NCBI GenBank assembly: GCA_032718475.1 | Contig: JAUCBJ010005470.1 | Location: 1-64,000 of the forward strand | DNA length: 64,000 nucleotides | DNA from: Nemertoderma westbladi | Lineage: Eukaryota > Xenacoelomorpha > Nemertodermatida > Nemertodermatidae | Direction: 5' to 3' | Shown: in pieces, positions 1 through 11,075 of the stretch | Numbering within the stretch: position 1 is the stretch's first letter | Layout of the letters: every line of letters begins with the position of its first letter | Translations under genes and position numbers: made by a program | Notes under the pieces: model-generated | Database searches by the model: none | Told to the model about the DNA's origin: nothing | Seen by the model: the letters and a program-made list of their open reading frames with translations, nothing else

Positions 1-413
1 ACACCAAATCTCTGGATGGCACATTCACAAGAATGCTACGCCGGGTACATTGTGTCAAGTACAATGCACACATCTCCAACCAGACACTATATAACATTGG
101 AGGTGTCTCATTGGTTCCCCCAAGCTTGACACTAGAACAAAATCGCCTCCGCTTTGCAGGACATTGCTTTCGCCGTGAGGACCAGCCAGTGCATAATCTT
201 GTACTTTGGCAGCCTCATGGAGTGAATAAGCATGGTGGACAGCCCATGACTTTCTTGAGACGCATCTTAAAGGACACTGGCCTTAAAGATGCGGATGATC
301 TAGCAAATGTCATGGGTGATAGGGAGTTGTGGCGGTGCAATTTTGTTGACAAGCCGGCACAGCATTCTTAAAAATGCAGCTGCAATGCAGCATGCTGATC
401 CTAGTAGTAGTAG
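1..413 (+). pseudogene. LINE copy A, 3' end of reverse transcriptase ORF plus tail
   Basis: This is the last part of an APE-type non-LTR retrotransposon that enters from the left edge. An open frame at 33-371 gives the C-terminal region of the RT polyprotein (motifs RLRFAGHCF, LVLWQPHG, DTGLKDADDLA), a conserved tail seen after the RT domain in many invertebrate LINEs. The same tail occurs in copies B, C and D of this window. After the stop, a short 3' UTR (CTGCAATGCAGCATG) runs into a TAG triplet repeat ending at 413. All four copies end at this point, so it is the element's 3' end. The clade (perhaps RTE-like) is an inference; the family identity between copies is seen directly. Confidence 0.85.
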
Positions 414-688
414 GTAAAAGGAGTACAGCAGTGTTTTATGTGAAGCAAGTAATCTTAATTTAGCAACATCTTATAATAAAATAAATTTATAATGTATGAA
501 AAGACCAATTGAAATTCAATATTAATTTTCACCTGTCTGCATGGATGGTTGTTTTTAGGTTATCTTTCATTTGGCGGTCCAGTTCACCACTCTTCCGATC
601 CAGTTCGGTCCAGATTCGTGTACAGTACTATCCTTCAACATGAATCTTAAAAAAGTCTGTCAGACTGTAGCTACTCTAATATCAGTAT
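414..688. other. Spacer between LINE copies A and B
   Basis: Mostly AT-rich sequence with no gene that I can support. A frame opening at 571 reads into LINE B, but its first 40 or so codons do not match the other LINE copies, so they belong to the flank. No clear target duplication joins the two LINE copies. Confidence 0.5.
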
Positions 689-1233
689 GGATCCCCAGTG
701 ATCACCGCATTATTGTGGCCAAGGTAAGACTTAGTCTGCGTGATAGCAGAACAACGAAATCTGCCTTGCCGCGGCATGACTGGTCCTCTCTGTTGCAACA
801 GCCAAGTGTGAGATCCAGCTTCACACAACAGCTGAGCAACAGGTATGAGGTTCTTGCTTCTGAGGCGGCAGATCACTGTGAGGGCTATACTGCCTTCACA
901 GAAGCAGTTAAGTTAGCAGCTGCAGAAACAGTTCCTGTATACCCTCGAAACGGGAAAAGGGCCCCCTGGACTGACAACAAAATTCAGAAGTGCCGAAATG
1001 ACCTCTATAAAGCGCAGAAAGAGTCCCGACTCAAACAGACTACAGCGACCAAGAATGCAGTTAAGGCTGCATCTAGGTCCCTGAACAGGCAGTACTCTGT
1101 TAATCTACAGGAGCTAATAAACCAACAGGTTGATGCCATCATTGATGCTAACGACAGCAGGCAATCATCCCAGGCATGGAAATCGATCAACTTAGTTACT
1201 GGTCGGAAAAAGCCAACCAAACACCAAGGTTAA
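689..1233 (+). pseudogene. LINE B, endonuclease end and linker
   Basis: The frame starts in the endonuclease SDHR motif and covers the basic linker between endonuclease and RT (RAPWTDNKIQKCRNDL). It ends at a premature stop at 1231-1233, caused by one additional A in the run at about 1204-1208 compared with copy D. The first ATG upstream (571) lies in unrelated flank and is not a true start. Confidence 0.75.
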
Positions 1234-1299
1234 GGCTGAATCACCAAACGATCGCCTCAATGGTTGGAAGGCCCACTTTGAAAACCTCCTCAATAATGA

Positions 1300-2762
1300 C
1301 CTGATAACTTGCCAGTGGAGTAGATGGTGTTACCCCTGAGGTCTTTAAAATACCTGAGTGTTTAAAACACATCTATCCCATCATAGTAGACATGTACCGA
1401 ACAACAAGAGTCCCACAAGAAATGAAAACAAATAAGTTAGGTGCTGGCAACCTAACACTCTATGGTTCTTTTCAGGGAATCTCATTGATCTCGATTGCTG
1501 CAAAGCTATACAATAGAATTATATTAAATCGCATCAGGATCCCATTGAGAGACTGCTCCGTGGAAATCAGAATGTGTTCCGTAAAGGTCGTGGGACCATG
1601 GAGCCCATTTTGGAACTTAGAAGGATAATTGAAGGTTATCTTATCTTTGTTAACTTCTTCAAGGCCTTTAATTCAGTCTCTCGCTCACGTATGTTCAGCA
1701 TACTTTCATTATATGGGATTCCTGATGAAATTATTGCAGCAATTAGATCAGTATACGATGGTTCGACAACATTTGTGTCTACCGTTGACGGTGACACAGA
1801 ACCATTTGAAGTGTTATGTGGCGTCCTCCAGGGAGACACACTTGCACCATTCTTGTTCATAATTGTGGTTGACTATGTTCTACGCATGTCATAGATCATC
1901 ATAATGATGATGGGATGATGATAACTCCACCTACTGGCTCCAGAAGTCGAGGAAATCCTGCCAAGTACCTAACTGATCTAGACATTGCTGATGACTTAGG
2001 AGTACTCTCAGAATCACTAGAGGGAGCCCAACGGCTCCTCAGCTTATTAGAACATGCTGCTTCTAGTGTTGGTCTTTTTATTAACTCCAGAAAGACCAAA
2101 ATTTTGACAGTTAACTTTGAAAGTCCTCTGCAAGTCTCTGATCGGATGAGCAGAAGCTCAAAGGATGGTATGCTTGAGCATGTGGACGACTTCTGTTACC
2201 TGGGATCATGGATCCGGAAGTCAGGTGAGGACCTACGAATACATAAGGGAAAGGCATGGGCAGCATTGAATAGGCTTTCCAGGATTTGGAAGTCACCGAG
2301 AATTAATCGGAAACTTAAGGTCCGATTATATAGAGCAGCAGTAGTTCCAGTGCTCCTCTATGGGAGTCCATGCTGGGCTCTAACTGCTGGGACACCAAAT
2401 CTCTGGATGGCACATTCACAAGAATGCTACCCCGGGTTCATTGTGTCAAGTACAATGCACACATCTCTAGCCAGACACTATATAACATTGGAGCTGTCTC
2501 ATTGGTTACCCCAAGCTTGACACTAGAACAAAATCGCCTCCGCTTTGCAGGACATTGCTTTCACCGTGAGGACCAGCCAGTGCATAATCTTGTACTTTGG
2601 CAGCCTCATGGAGTGAATGAGCATGGTGGACAACACATGACTTTCTTGAGACGCATCTTAAAGGACACTGGCCTTGAAGATGCGGATGATCTAGCAAATG
2701 TCATGGGTGATAGGGAGTTGTGGTGGCGCAATTTTGTCGACAAGCCAGCACAGCATTCTTAA
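1300..2762 (+). pseudogene. LINE B, reverse transcriptase domain in pieces
   Basis: The RT is spread over several frames: 1392-1628 (TTRVPQEMKTNKL, then a deletion), 1574-1894 (fingers and LQGDTLAPF motif), 1915-2520 (IADD box, thumb, and FCYLGSWI motif of the connection region) and 2370-2762 (C-terminal GHCFHRED region). A base is missing near 2385 relative to copy C, which causes the last frame change. An active RT needs the YADD-type box and an unbroken frame; the box is altered here and the frame is broken in at least four places. Confidence 0.8.
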
Positions 2763-2807
2763 AAATGCAGCTGCAATGCAGCATGCCGATCCTAGTAGTA
2801 GTAGTAG

Positions 2808-4938
2808 TATCCAGTACGGTAATCCAGTCCGCGGACCAAATACTAGTCACCTGTATTTATACTGACGTAAAATGAAATAAATAGTGACGTAAATACGACA
2901 TTACAACCACAACTTGCAAACTTTCTGAACTTCGATTCGTTTCGGTTCGGTCCCATAAAGTACCTTCTGTTAAACCCTAAAAGGTACTACTGTGTGACTG
3001 CCAGACTGTACTCCTACTACTACTACAGTAATACTATTAAACTTAGATTTACTGGTCCTTCTACTTAATTTAATTCTGCCTGAATACACACTGACACTAT
3101 CTGACAATCCGGCACCTATCTAATGGGGAGCGCAGTGCATTTTTATAGACCATGTGAAGTATACCAGACTTATTTGTGCCATAAGTTTCACTTTGCTGTG
3201 TACCCTTATGCATTGCTAGGTAAAGAATTCCGGGATTCCCTAAAAACCAAAGTTGCAGAAGGGTTGAATCTAACCAAAAACAATCAATGAATGAGTATCT
3301 GTGAAAGTTTAAAGATAGGAATAAACTCGAAATTTAAGGCGTGTTGACAATAATACCAATAAATGTTGTTTGGAATATTGGATTAAATAATCAAATTAAC
3401 AAATTAACAATCATTTTAACACGGGAGATAACAACTGGTATGGGCACCTCGTATGATGATTTCTGTGGAGAATTGAGTGCATTCTGTCGCTTAACTTCGC
3501 CGCCACTTTGTTTTGAAAGTGATACCGATAGTGTCTTAGCAGTTCCTATGAAGATAGTTCTAGTGAACTGGATGATGAATCACTCTTTCGAGGTTCTGAT
3601 ATGCCAATAAAATCGTTTAAATTCGATTTTTATCCATTATAAACTTACTGATCCTTACTGATCGATCACCTTACTTGCATCACCTTAGTGATTTGGCAGG
3701 GAGAGAAATGTTGGATCTATTTGTTGATGTATTTCCTACTCCGAAATTTTGACCACGTAAATAAAATGCAGTAGCGAACTGAGCGAACTGATGAAATGAG
3801 ATCCAAAAGTGACAACTGGGTAGACTCAGCCCTTATAGGTCTACTGGTAGTTTATTTTAATCAAATGTCGTTTGATTATTTTATTGAAAAAATTCAATTA
3901 TTTTATAGTGTAGTTACATGCTTGAACTTGACAGTGTCAAATGCCATGTAAATTGTATAAGTTTACAAAAGTACAGAGTTTGTAAAAAGGATCCGAAGGT
4001 TTGTTCAATTTAACCAATTAACTATGATTTTCAATCTTTCCATTCAGACATTTGCCCGTCATGCTTTGCAGATAGTTGTTATTATATTTAAAGTAAATAA
4101 CCCTTTTGAATTACGTACATATTTTCAGATGCGATTCAACATAATTCTGATATATTATTTGATGTTTTGCTATCATCGCAGTCAAATTGATTCCACTTTA
4201 TGGTCCCTTAACCTAAAGATTAACTTTTAATGGAATGGAATTTAGTCATGAATTATTCTCATTAGGAATTGTTGAATAAAATGTAATTTTCAATTAACTA
4301 AGAACGCATATACCGGCAGTTAGTAAAGATACTAAGGAAGAAGTTAACATTCAATGATGAGATTTAGAACAATTGAAAAAATCGATGTGGTATGTAATTT
4401 ACAAAGAGATAAAGTACAGTGAGTGGAAAACCATAGAGTTAAAATCAATAGAGCTCCTCAAGTAATGTGATGCTACAGAATTACATTATTCATATATGAA
4501 TAACCAACTGCGCATGTGAAGCAGATTCAATTCAATGTTATTATGATATTTAACCGGTATATTTTTATTTTTGTTAAATTGTTAAACTTATAATTATTAT
4601 AATATTTTATTCTCAACGTAACGGTATGTTAATCTTTATAGTCGGCTGACCCTAAAATCTGATTATAAAAAGTAGTCCTCTCATACACTATATATTACTC
4701 CCACACTAAGTAGATAGTCCGCCCACACGCTGTATAGTCTGTATTCATAAGTAGATATAGTACGCTCACACTCTGTATAGTCTGTTTACACAAGTATACC
4801 CATGCCTTTGCTTGCTTTCCTCACTTCTATGTCTTTTTTGTTGCTCTCTTTCCATGACCCCAGAGGTACTGGAAATACCGGCACTTGTCAACCTAGCATG
4901 GTTGATTATTATCAACTGTGGTCAATCTCCAATAAACA
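2808..4938. other. AT-rich stretch without recognisable genes
   Basis: I see no supportable coding region. Frames at 3341-3610 and 4024-4230 are short, low in complexity and resemble nothing I know. The only structure noted is a two-copy tandem repeat at 4709-4795, listed separately. Confidence 0.5.
4709..4795. repeat. Imperfect tandem repeat, about 42 bp, two copies
   Basis: Two adjacent units share AAGTAGATA, CCCACACGCTGTATAGTCTG or its variant CTCACACTCTGTATAGTCTG, and end in a third partial AAGTA. Non-coding minisatellite-like sequence. Confidence 0.6.
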
Positions 4939-4984
4939 TTAAAAGTCGTGAATTCGGTTTAGGCAGTATTTATAGGCCCGTTGC

Positions 4985-5178
4985 AATCCAACCTCCTTAG
5001 CAGCCCCCTCCACTTGATTCAGTAGAAGCTGTGCATCTGCTAGCGTATTAGAGAGCAGGGCAAAGTCATCCGTGAAGTCGGTGTCTGTGACTGTAGTTTC
5101 CGGATATATACTACTTCTACGTTCTTGTAGTCCCAGATCTTTACCCTTTGTGGCTAGACAGTTATTCTTTATTATCAA
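4985..5178 (-). pseudogene. LINE reverse transcriptase fragment (catalytic box region)
   Basis: About 60 codons on the minus strand contain TDTDFTDDFALLSNTLADAQ followed by LLLNQVEGAAKEVGLQ, the typical surroundings of the LINE RT catalytic box (usually FADD, here FTDD). Sequence on both sides is unrelated, so this is a small relic from a LINE family different from copies A-D. The altered box and small size indicate a dead fragment. Confidence 0.75.
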
Positions 5179-5451
5179 GTATAGATATTAGTTAACGAAT
5201 ATTGCTGATAAATTGATGTGAAATTGATATGAATTGATAAAATGATATTGCTTGACGAATAAGTCTCCTTCTGTATGAATCAAGTCTAGTATAAAGTTTC
5301 AACAATGGGCTATCATCATACCAGAAGATCGATCTATGCTCTTTATGTGGCAGTAAACATAACCGTTTGTTACAGTGTAACGTGTTATCAAGAAATGTTC
5401 ATAAATATTTCTTCTACTGATCAAGTGATATAAAAAGAGATTGTTGATAAA

Positions 5452-6030
5452 TTGACCATACTTCACAACAGCAATCAAGGAGATTTCAATCACCTTGGGT
5501 CCACTAAAACTCTACATGAAATACAACATATTCGATACAACTGTACCGAATGTGGTCAAATTTTATTTCGTCATATTGGAGTTCATGATGAAAGTGGCAA
5601 AGAGCTCATGATAGACTTTTCAGCTGAAAGGTGCATCAATGCGGAGAGTAGCGTATGGATTGATAAGCTTTGCTGGGCTTTAGAAGGTGTGGCATGTGTT
5701 CTCTTTATGGAGAAAGTTCTGGATGACTCCCTCACATCTGGGGAAGGACTCGGAGATATCAACACAGGTACAAGTCTAAATCGTTTATTACTCCAGATAA
5801 CTTCCTTGAGGGACCATATGTTCTTTGGATTTTCCATCACATACCACTCGTGCCACACAATGTGCTGTGGTGGTGACTGTCCTCGTCCCATCTGGGAAGC
5901 TGGTTTAGCTACAACTACAGCTACTACAACCAGCCCAGGCATTGAAACAACCACACAGAACAATTCAGTAGTCGGCAATCCCCATATTTGCATGGTTTTG
6001 GTGATGGTTACATTCAACGGTGTAGTTTAG
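5452..6030 (+). CDS. Candidate exon, Cys/Thr-rich protein of unknown function
   Basis: An open frame of up to 192 codons. The N-terminal half is not recognisable. The C-terminal part has CCGGDCPRPIWEAG followed by a Thr-rich stretch (TTTATTT) and a hydrophobic end. A similar arrangement, Cys-x-x-Gly-x-Cys-Pro-x-Pro-x-Trp then Thr-rich, occurs in the frame at 8113-8442. Two related modules on one strand 2.5 kb apart favour real, perhaps secreted, coding sequence over chance. The ATG at 5452 is probably not the true start; splice sites were not assigned. The opposite strand has a 144-codon frame over the same place, which I regard as the shadow. Confidence 0.35.
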   Translation: MTILHNSNQGDFNHLGSTKTLHEIQHIRYNCTECGQILFRHIGVHDESGKELMIDFSAERCINAESSVWIDKLCWALEGVACVLFMEKVLDDSLTSGEGLGDINTGTSLNRLLLQITSLRDHMFFGFSITYHSCHTMCCGGDCPRPIWEAGLATTTATTTSPGIETTTQNNSVVGNPHICMVLVMVTFNGVV

Positions 6031-6920
6031 AATAAGACTGCACACAGAAAGAACTTAACCTTATTTTAAAATAATTAATAAAAAATAATTTGTGCCACAA
6101 TTACCAATAATAATAAGTGTGAAAACTTTAGTCAACTTTTTTTTGTTGTTTGCAAACCGCAGACTGGGTGAAAATCTCTGTAATTAACTCGATAAACACC
6201 TCACTTTGTGGCTCACCCCACAGACAATTTATTATAAACCATTGATTTTATTACCAAATATTCTTATATAATAATTAATAGTCTACCTCTATTATTTTAT
6301 CAGTAACACACTACAACACTGAAAACAATATTACATTATATTTTGTGGATGTATTTTTGCTAATTTGAGAAATACATCAATGGTTATTATATTAACTGGA
6401 CTGTGGGGTATTGGCGGTAGGGAAATCTTAACGTGTCACTTGTATAGATATATTTAAATTTTTTTCAACACAATCATAAAATGTGTAAAAAAATAAACTA
6501 CAGCATTGTTACTTATTACCATACCTGTTAACATTTAAGAAATCGGGCCCTTTGCAAAACAGTATTTATGCAAAAATACTGAATCGTGAGAACAACCCTT
6601 TTCTGAGATTGCTTATTGATTGAATTATTATGAAGGATTATTGAATGGTTACATTCAAGGGTGTAGTTTAGAATAAGACTGCACACACAAAGAACTTTAA
6701 CCTTATTTTAAAATAATTAATAAAAAATAGACTTTGTGCCACAATTACCAAAGTGTGAAAACTTTTAGTAAACTGTGGGGTATTGGTGGTAGGGAAATCT
6801 TATAGGGTCACTTGTAAAGAGATATTTTATTTTTTATCGACACGATCGTAAAATATGTAAAAGATTAAACTACAGTATTGTTATTTATTACCATACCTGT
6901 TAACATTTAAGAGATAGGGC
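6004..6920. repeat. Duplicated non-coding block, two diverged copies
   Basis: 6004-6560 and 6646-6920 share several ordered segments: GGTTACATTCAA, GTGTAGTTTAGAATAAGAC, TTATTTTAAAATAATTAAT, CTGTGGGGTATTGG and CATACCTGTTAACATTTAAG. The first copy is longer because of additional sequence around 6130-6400. The duplication begins in the last codons of the 5452-6030 frame, so it may involve the end of that gene. Confidence 0.75.
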
Positions 6921-6971
6921 CCATCCTTATTATAATTTAATAATTCCACATTACTATTTTTAAATAATGCA

Positions 6972-7410
6972 CTAATTATGTGGATCACCGTGGGCCCTTA
7001 GGGCTTTAGGCTTGTAGCCTATACTTGGGCCCAGGTGGAGGAGCTCTGACCACCATGCACAGATACCTGAAAAACTGCCTACCAAGGAGGCGTCATCGGC
7101 AAACCAACACTGGCATTGGGAAGGGCTAGCACTGGGCTGGGGACTTGTCGATGATGGTGTCCTGGATTGGGCACTGGGTGGAGATGACATTATGGTCTGA
7201 GGGCAGTGATGTCTCCAACTGGGCACTAGTGTCTGGCTAATTCGGTGGTGGGTGGACTGGGTTCTGAGGATTCAGCAGGAGGAGCTGGTGCCTGAACCTC
7301 ACGCAACTTCCTGACCATAGGTAATGTCCCACAGCCGTATCCTAGCATTGCAAGGGGATCACCTTGAGTCATCCCTTCTTTGCTCCAAATGGGGGATGAG
7401 GGACTGGCCA
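6972..7410 (-). pseudogene. Reverse transcriptase relic with QGDPLAM and FADD boxes
   Basis: Read on the minus strand, 7400-7310 gives SKEGMTQGDPLAM followed by LPMVRKLREV (RT motif B region). 7120-6980 gives WFADDASLVG, then WWSELLHLGPSIGYKPKA (catalytic box and the segment after it). This QGDPLAM plus ADDA combination is typical of an RT family frequent in invertebrate genomes. The piece between the two boxes is frameshifted and partly unrecognisable. It differs from the other LINE families in the window. Confidence 0.7.
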
Positions 7411-7479
7411 GGTAGAGAGTGGCATGTCCATTGTATTATGTTATGTCCATTGTATTGCATTAAATAAAAAGCATAAATA

Positions 7480-7668
7480 ATGGTGCCATTGAATGTGACA
7501 GTTCCAGAGGGCGACAGGGTGACTCAGGCTATTAAACTCATTGTGCGCATTGACCAGGAGCATAGCCTGAGTGGAGTCTTCCTCGAAGATGACATTCGTT
7601 GTGTGTACGGCACCCTCTATTCTGGGCTTCTACCCGACACATCAATTCTTATCAATCCCACATTGTAA
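7480..7668 (+). CDS. Small open frame, unknown
   Basis: A 62-codon frame from an ATG (7480), reading PLNVTVPEGDRVTQAIKL and then CVYGTLYSGLLPDTS. The codon use looks protein-like and it lies on the same strand as the candidate modules at 5452 and 8113, so it could be an exon of the same gene. I recognise no domain. It could also be a chance frame. Confidence 0.2.
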   Translation: MVPLNVTVPEGDRVTQAIKLIVRIDQEHSLSGVFLEDDIRCVYGTLYSGLLPDTSILINPTL

Positions 7669-7896
7669 TGCAATATCGGTCTTCGGTTCCAAAGCCTTTC
7701 AGTATACATATTCTATCATAAATTAAAAGATGTATTGTAATTTTTTTTTATTGATTGGAAAATTAGCTGATTGTCATCATGCGCAGACAATAAATGGGAA
7801 ATTTTAAATAAAAAATTTATGTAATTTTAAGTAATAGCTATCAGATAAAAAATGACAAAAATTAACTCTTATAAAAATTGGGGGATGGGGCTGGGA

Positions 7897-7915
7897 GGGG
7901 GGGGGGGGGGGGGGG
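7897..7915. repeat. Poly-G tract of 19 bases
   Basis: Uninterrupted run of G, preceded by further G clusters. One of the many C/G homopolymers of this window. Confidence 0.95.
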
Positions 7916-8085
7916 TGGGTATCGTTGTACAATACTTATCTTATTCTTGTTACTGAAAACACTATATTCTAGGACATGGTGTAGAAATGTCATTATGTCA
8001 ACTTTCATATCTCCATGGGTGATTATTTTTGTGGATGGATGGACTGGATGGTCCGCTGTATACAAGGATGATCACTTTCAAGTAG

Positions 8086-8442
8086 GCGCAAGGCCTATGT
8101 TATGGTGAAACATTGCGAGGCCACTGTTTCCCAATGAGTGAAGAAGGCTGCATCTATATGTGGACAGTTGTCCTCCCAAGTTCTGAATCAGATGATGATC
8201 CAGCCATCAAACAGGACACTACCATGCTCTTTGGTTATCTGTCCTATTACAGCTACCTTCAACAGGATCTCACAAAAGCACACATCAATAGCCAGTGGCC
8301 ATATTGCGAAACTGGTCCATGCCCAGCTCCGATGTGGAAACACGAGTCAACCACACCCGCACCCACAACAGAAAGCATATCGGCTACAAAAGATAACAGT
8401 TCAGTATTGCCAGCAGAACCAATAACAGATCACTTACCATGA
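8086..8442 (+). CDS. Candidate exon, Cys/Thr-rich module related to 5452-6030
   Basis: The frame runs from just after a possible splice acceptor (TTTCAAGTAG, ending 8085) to a stop at 8440-8442. It reads GHCFPMSEEGCIYMWTVVLP, then CETGPCPAPMWKHESTTPA and a Thr/Ser-rich end. The C-x-x-G-x-C-P-x-P-x-W pattern followed by Thr-rich sequence matches the module at 5870-5960. The frame preceding it (7878-8085) may hold an upstream piece in another frame. Function unknown; a secreted or cell-surface protein is a guess from Cys and Thr content. Confidence 0.35.
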   Translation, partial: AQGLCYGETLRGHCFPMSEEGCIYMWTVVLPSSESDDDPAIKQDTTMLFGYLSYYSYLQQDLTKAHINSQWPYCETGPCPAPMWKHESTTPAPTTESISATKDNSSVLPAEPITDHLP

Positions 8443-8681
8443 CCAATCAGGATATGTCAATCTTTCTTTCCTTCCAAAAGTAGGTTATACTCAATGTTCA
8501 CCACGAATTATAATCAGTGTTACTAATATCTTATATTGAAATATAACGCCCATAGTTTTTATGGTGAAGGACAACCGATATAGGAAGTTAGAACCAAGAC
8601 CAAGAAGTTAGTTTTCCGAAAGGTCCAGGTCAGGAACCATAATCTGTAAATACAGGCCCCCTAATATCGGAGACACTGTAT

Positions 8682-8705
8682 CCCCCCCCCCCCCCCCCCC
8701 CCCCC
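8682..8705. repeat. Poly-C tract of 24 bases
   Basis: Uninterrupted C run; the sequence after it (CAGCCTTAGTAAC) also follows the poly-C tract at 10324, so the two tracts lie in related repeats. Confidence 0.95.
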
Positions 8706-9289
8706 AGCTCGGCTTCCAGCCTTAGTAACTCTCCAACACCAGCTAGATACCATGACAAGCATTTTTTTAGTTTTTATGGTGTTTAGTTACCACAAACAAT
8801 GAATTTTGTCGTTTTCCAATATCTATCGAATCAAATATATTTGTGCTAATTTCATTTACATTTCTCTATAAATTGTGCTTTTAACAATCGCCAAATTAAG
8901 TTGAGGCAATTATGTGCTTTAATGATTGCCAAATTAAGTTCTGCCCACTGGTTGGTCGAAAATCCAGCTGAGACAACCCTGGATGTCGCCTGATTAAGTG
9001 AGCAGAATTAGACATTGCGTCATCCTTCACAGTTTAGTAGTAGCCATCTTTAATCTTCGTATTTGGTACTTCTGTTGGTTGTAAATTCTGCTGCTTTCTT
9101 CATTGATTTCGTGATTTTGAAATGATTACTGCTTAAGTCTGACTCTTGATTTTATTCTCCTATTGCAATAATCTCCCATAATTCGCTGCAATGTAGTAAA
9201 TCAAAATCAACGTTTGTTTCCTTCGACTGTCTGACTGTTTTTACTTTTTTGCGCCATTATGGTTTGCGCCATTACGGTAACTGCCCGCT

Positions 9290-9990
9290 TTAGCATGTTG
9301 GGCTAAAGGTAGGCGCCACATGCTCACTGTTTGGAAGCGACGGGAGAAGTTGGAGGATCCAATGCACGGTACTACCAGCGGGGCTGGTGGCTGCGGTTGG
9401 GCTGATTTAAGTTTAGGACCGAGGGCCGGTCGCCATTAAGGCTTTAAGGGTAAGGTGACCTAGACCTTGTCTCTTAGTTAGGCTAGTTAGGTAGAAAGAT
9501 CACATTGATTTGGGGTGACCTTAGCCGTTTACACTAACCCTACCGCTAACACTAACGCTACCACTACTGCTGCAATGTGGTTAATGCTAACACTACCACT
9601 AAGGCTAATGCTATTTTATGTTGTATTCTTTTAGAAAGTGCCTGATTCTTGATTGTGATGTTTTCTATTTATGCTTGTTAAATTACTGTTAGGTCAAATA
9701 ATACGGAATTTAGGCTGTCTTTAGTGTAGCCCAAGAATGTAACTAATTAGCGTTACAAATTCTCTGATTCTAGAAAACAAAAAAATTAGTTCGCAACCCA
9801 GTACATTTGAGTAAATGTAGTTTATGATAGTATTTAGAATAAAATAAGGATTTTGTACGCTGCATAGCGGAGAATAGTTTAGTTGTTTACACCTAGTAAA
9901 TATATTTAGACTAATTTACGCTAGGCAGTTATCCAAAAAATAGCAGGTTTGCAAGTCTACAGTAGTCGCAAGTGTAGCGAAGCAGTAATA
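9290..9990 (+). repeat. Diverged LTR-like segment related to the LTR of BEL element Z
   Basis: Read on the plus strand, this shares with the Z LTR (read in its coding sense) an ordered series of matches: GGGCTAA, AGCGACGGGAGA against GAGCGACTAAGGGAGA, GGAGGATCCAA against GGAGGATTCAA, TGCGGTTGGGC against TGCGGTCGGGC, CCTTGTCTC against TTTTGTCTC, TTAGTTAGG, and GTACGCTGCATAGCGGAGA against GTACGCAGCATAGCGGAGA. No internal coding region adjoins it, which suggests an old solo LTR of a related family. Exact ends could not be placed. Confidence 0.45.
9535..9615. repeat. Degenerate CTAACA/CTACCA short repeats
   Basis: Imperfect six-base units such as GCTAACACTAACGCTACCACTA. They look a little like telomeric repeats but are irregular and internal. 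Confidence 0.5.
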
Positions 9991-11075
9991 TAGCTGATTA
10001 CAGTCAGCGCTAAGGGCACCATGGTTTAGGTAAATAATTTCCCCCTTATTCGCAATATTAAATATTCTCACATTCAACATTTGACCGCCTGACGAACTGC
10101 TTTACTTCTCTGTGAAAGGTGAACAATTGGAGTATTAAGTCACCAACACTCGTATTAAGTAGCTTGGGAAGCCAAATCAGATTTATTGTTTTGGTTGTTT
10201 CTGTTTCGGCTTGTGCTTAGGGCAATTAGCTTGGTATGTTATAGTTTGAGTAAACCCTTTGTTTCATTCGAAAATACGAACATATCAAAAGGAAGAATCC
10301 CATTTGAGATTTCTTTAACACCTCCCCCCCCCCCCCGTGCTCAGTATCCAGCCTTAGTAACACTCCAGCTAGAAACCATGACAAGCAATTACCTCAGTAC
10401 CTCTGTGGATGTAGTCGAATGTTATCTTGAGTGCGGTATCTATCTATTTTTGAATTACTTCACCTTCAAACTCAGCATAGATACCGAAAAGAAAACCTAG
10501 AAATAAACACTAGGCATAAAAAGCTTGATCAAACAATAACAATAGATAGATAGATTTATTTATACATTATATAAAAACAATAACAAATACACCAAACAAT
10601 GTACCGGTATAAAGGTATTGTCCAACATAACATATAGGATTACCCCTAAAGCTTTGCAGCTTAACAATATTCATTCACAATATTCATTCAGGCATTATAA
10701 TGTTAAATAAAGCAGATCAGTAAATTTCTGTCTGAACATCAACTATACTCAATCGAAGGAATATACTGTACTATATATTATATACTACAACTACTTTTAT
10801 TTTGAAGGGAATTTTACAACTACTTTATCCCCCTTAGGAGATCAATCTTAAAACATGTGATTTTTATTTCAGTGCATTAGAATAAAAAGTAAGCACTCAC
10901 CAAATGTGAACTATTAATGGTGTTTTTAAGTATAGTGATTTTAAAATTAAGATACACGCTATTGCACAAGTGAACAACAAGCTATGCACTTATATATTAT
11001 TTACATATAATAAAAAACAAGTATATACATTGTCTTCAAATATTCAATGCAGCTGCAAGTGGAAATCGTTTTTAA
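9991..11075. other. Non-coding; probable 3' UTR and downstream region of the LamG gene
   Basis: AT-rich with no supportable coding frame. On the minus strand, which follows the LamG terminal exon, AATAAA hexamers occur at 10863-10868 and 10555-10560 and could direct polyadenylation. A 13-base poly-C tract lies at 10324-10336. Confidence 0.4.

Larger units (their letters stand above)
689..2807 (+). mobile_element. LINE copy B, 5'-truncated, degenerate
   Basis: Homology to copies C and D begins at the end of the endonuclease (SDHR motif, about 700) and runs to five TAG repeats ending at 2807. Relative to copies C and D it has an extra A near 1208 that breaks the frame, a deletion near 1300 joining sequences about 110 bases apart in copy D, a small deletion near 1440 in the RT finger region, and further stops. 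RT motifs are still readable: LQGDTLAPF near 1827 and an IADD box near 1985, where the family probably had FADD. It is a dead insertion with no complete frame. Confidence 0.88.

Noticed and set aside
3341-3625. Acidic stretch (ESDTDS, SSELDDESLFRGSD in another frame) resembling the N-terminus of a piggyBac transposase
   Set aside because: Two frames are needed and no catalytic domain follows; similarity is only in composition.
5583-6017. 144-codon minus-strand frame
   Set aside because: Lies opposite the Cys/Thr-rich candidate exon, whose module recurs at 8300-8380; the minus reading has no such support.
9535-9615. Telomere-like CTAAC repeats
   Set aside because: Irregular units, short and internal; no canonical telomere repeat.
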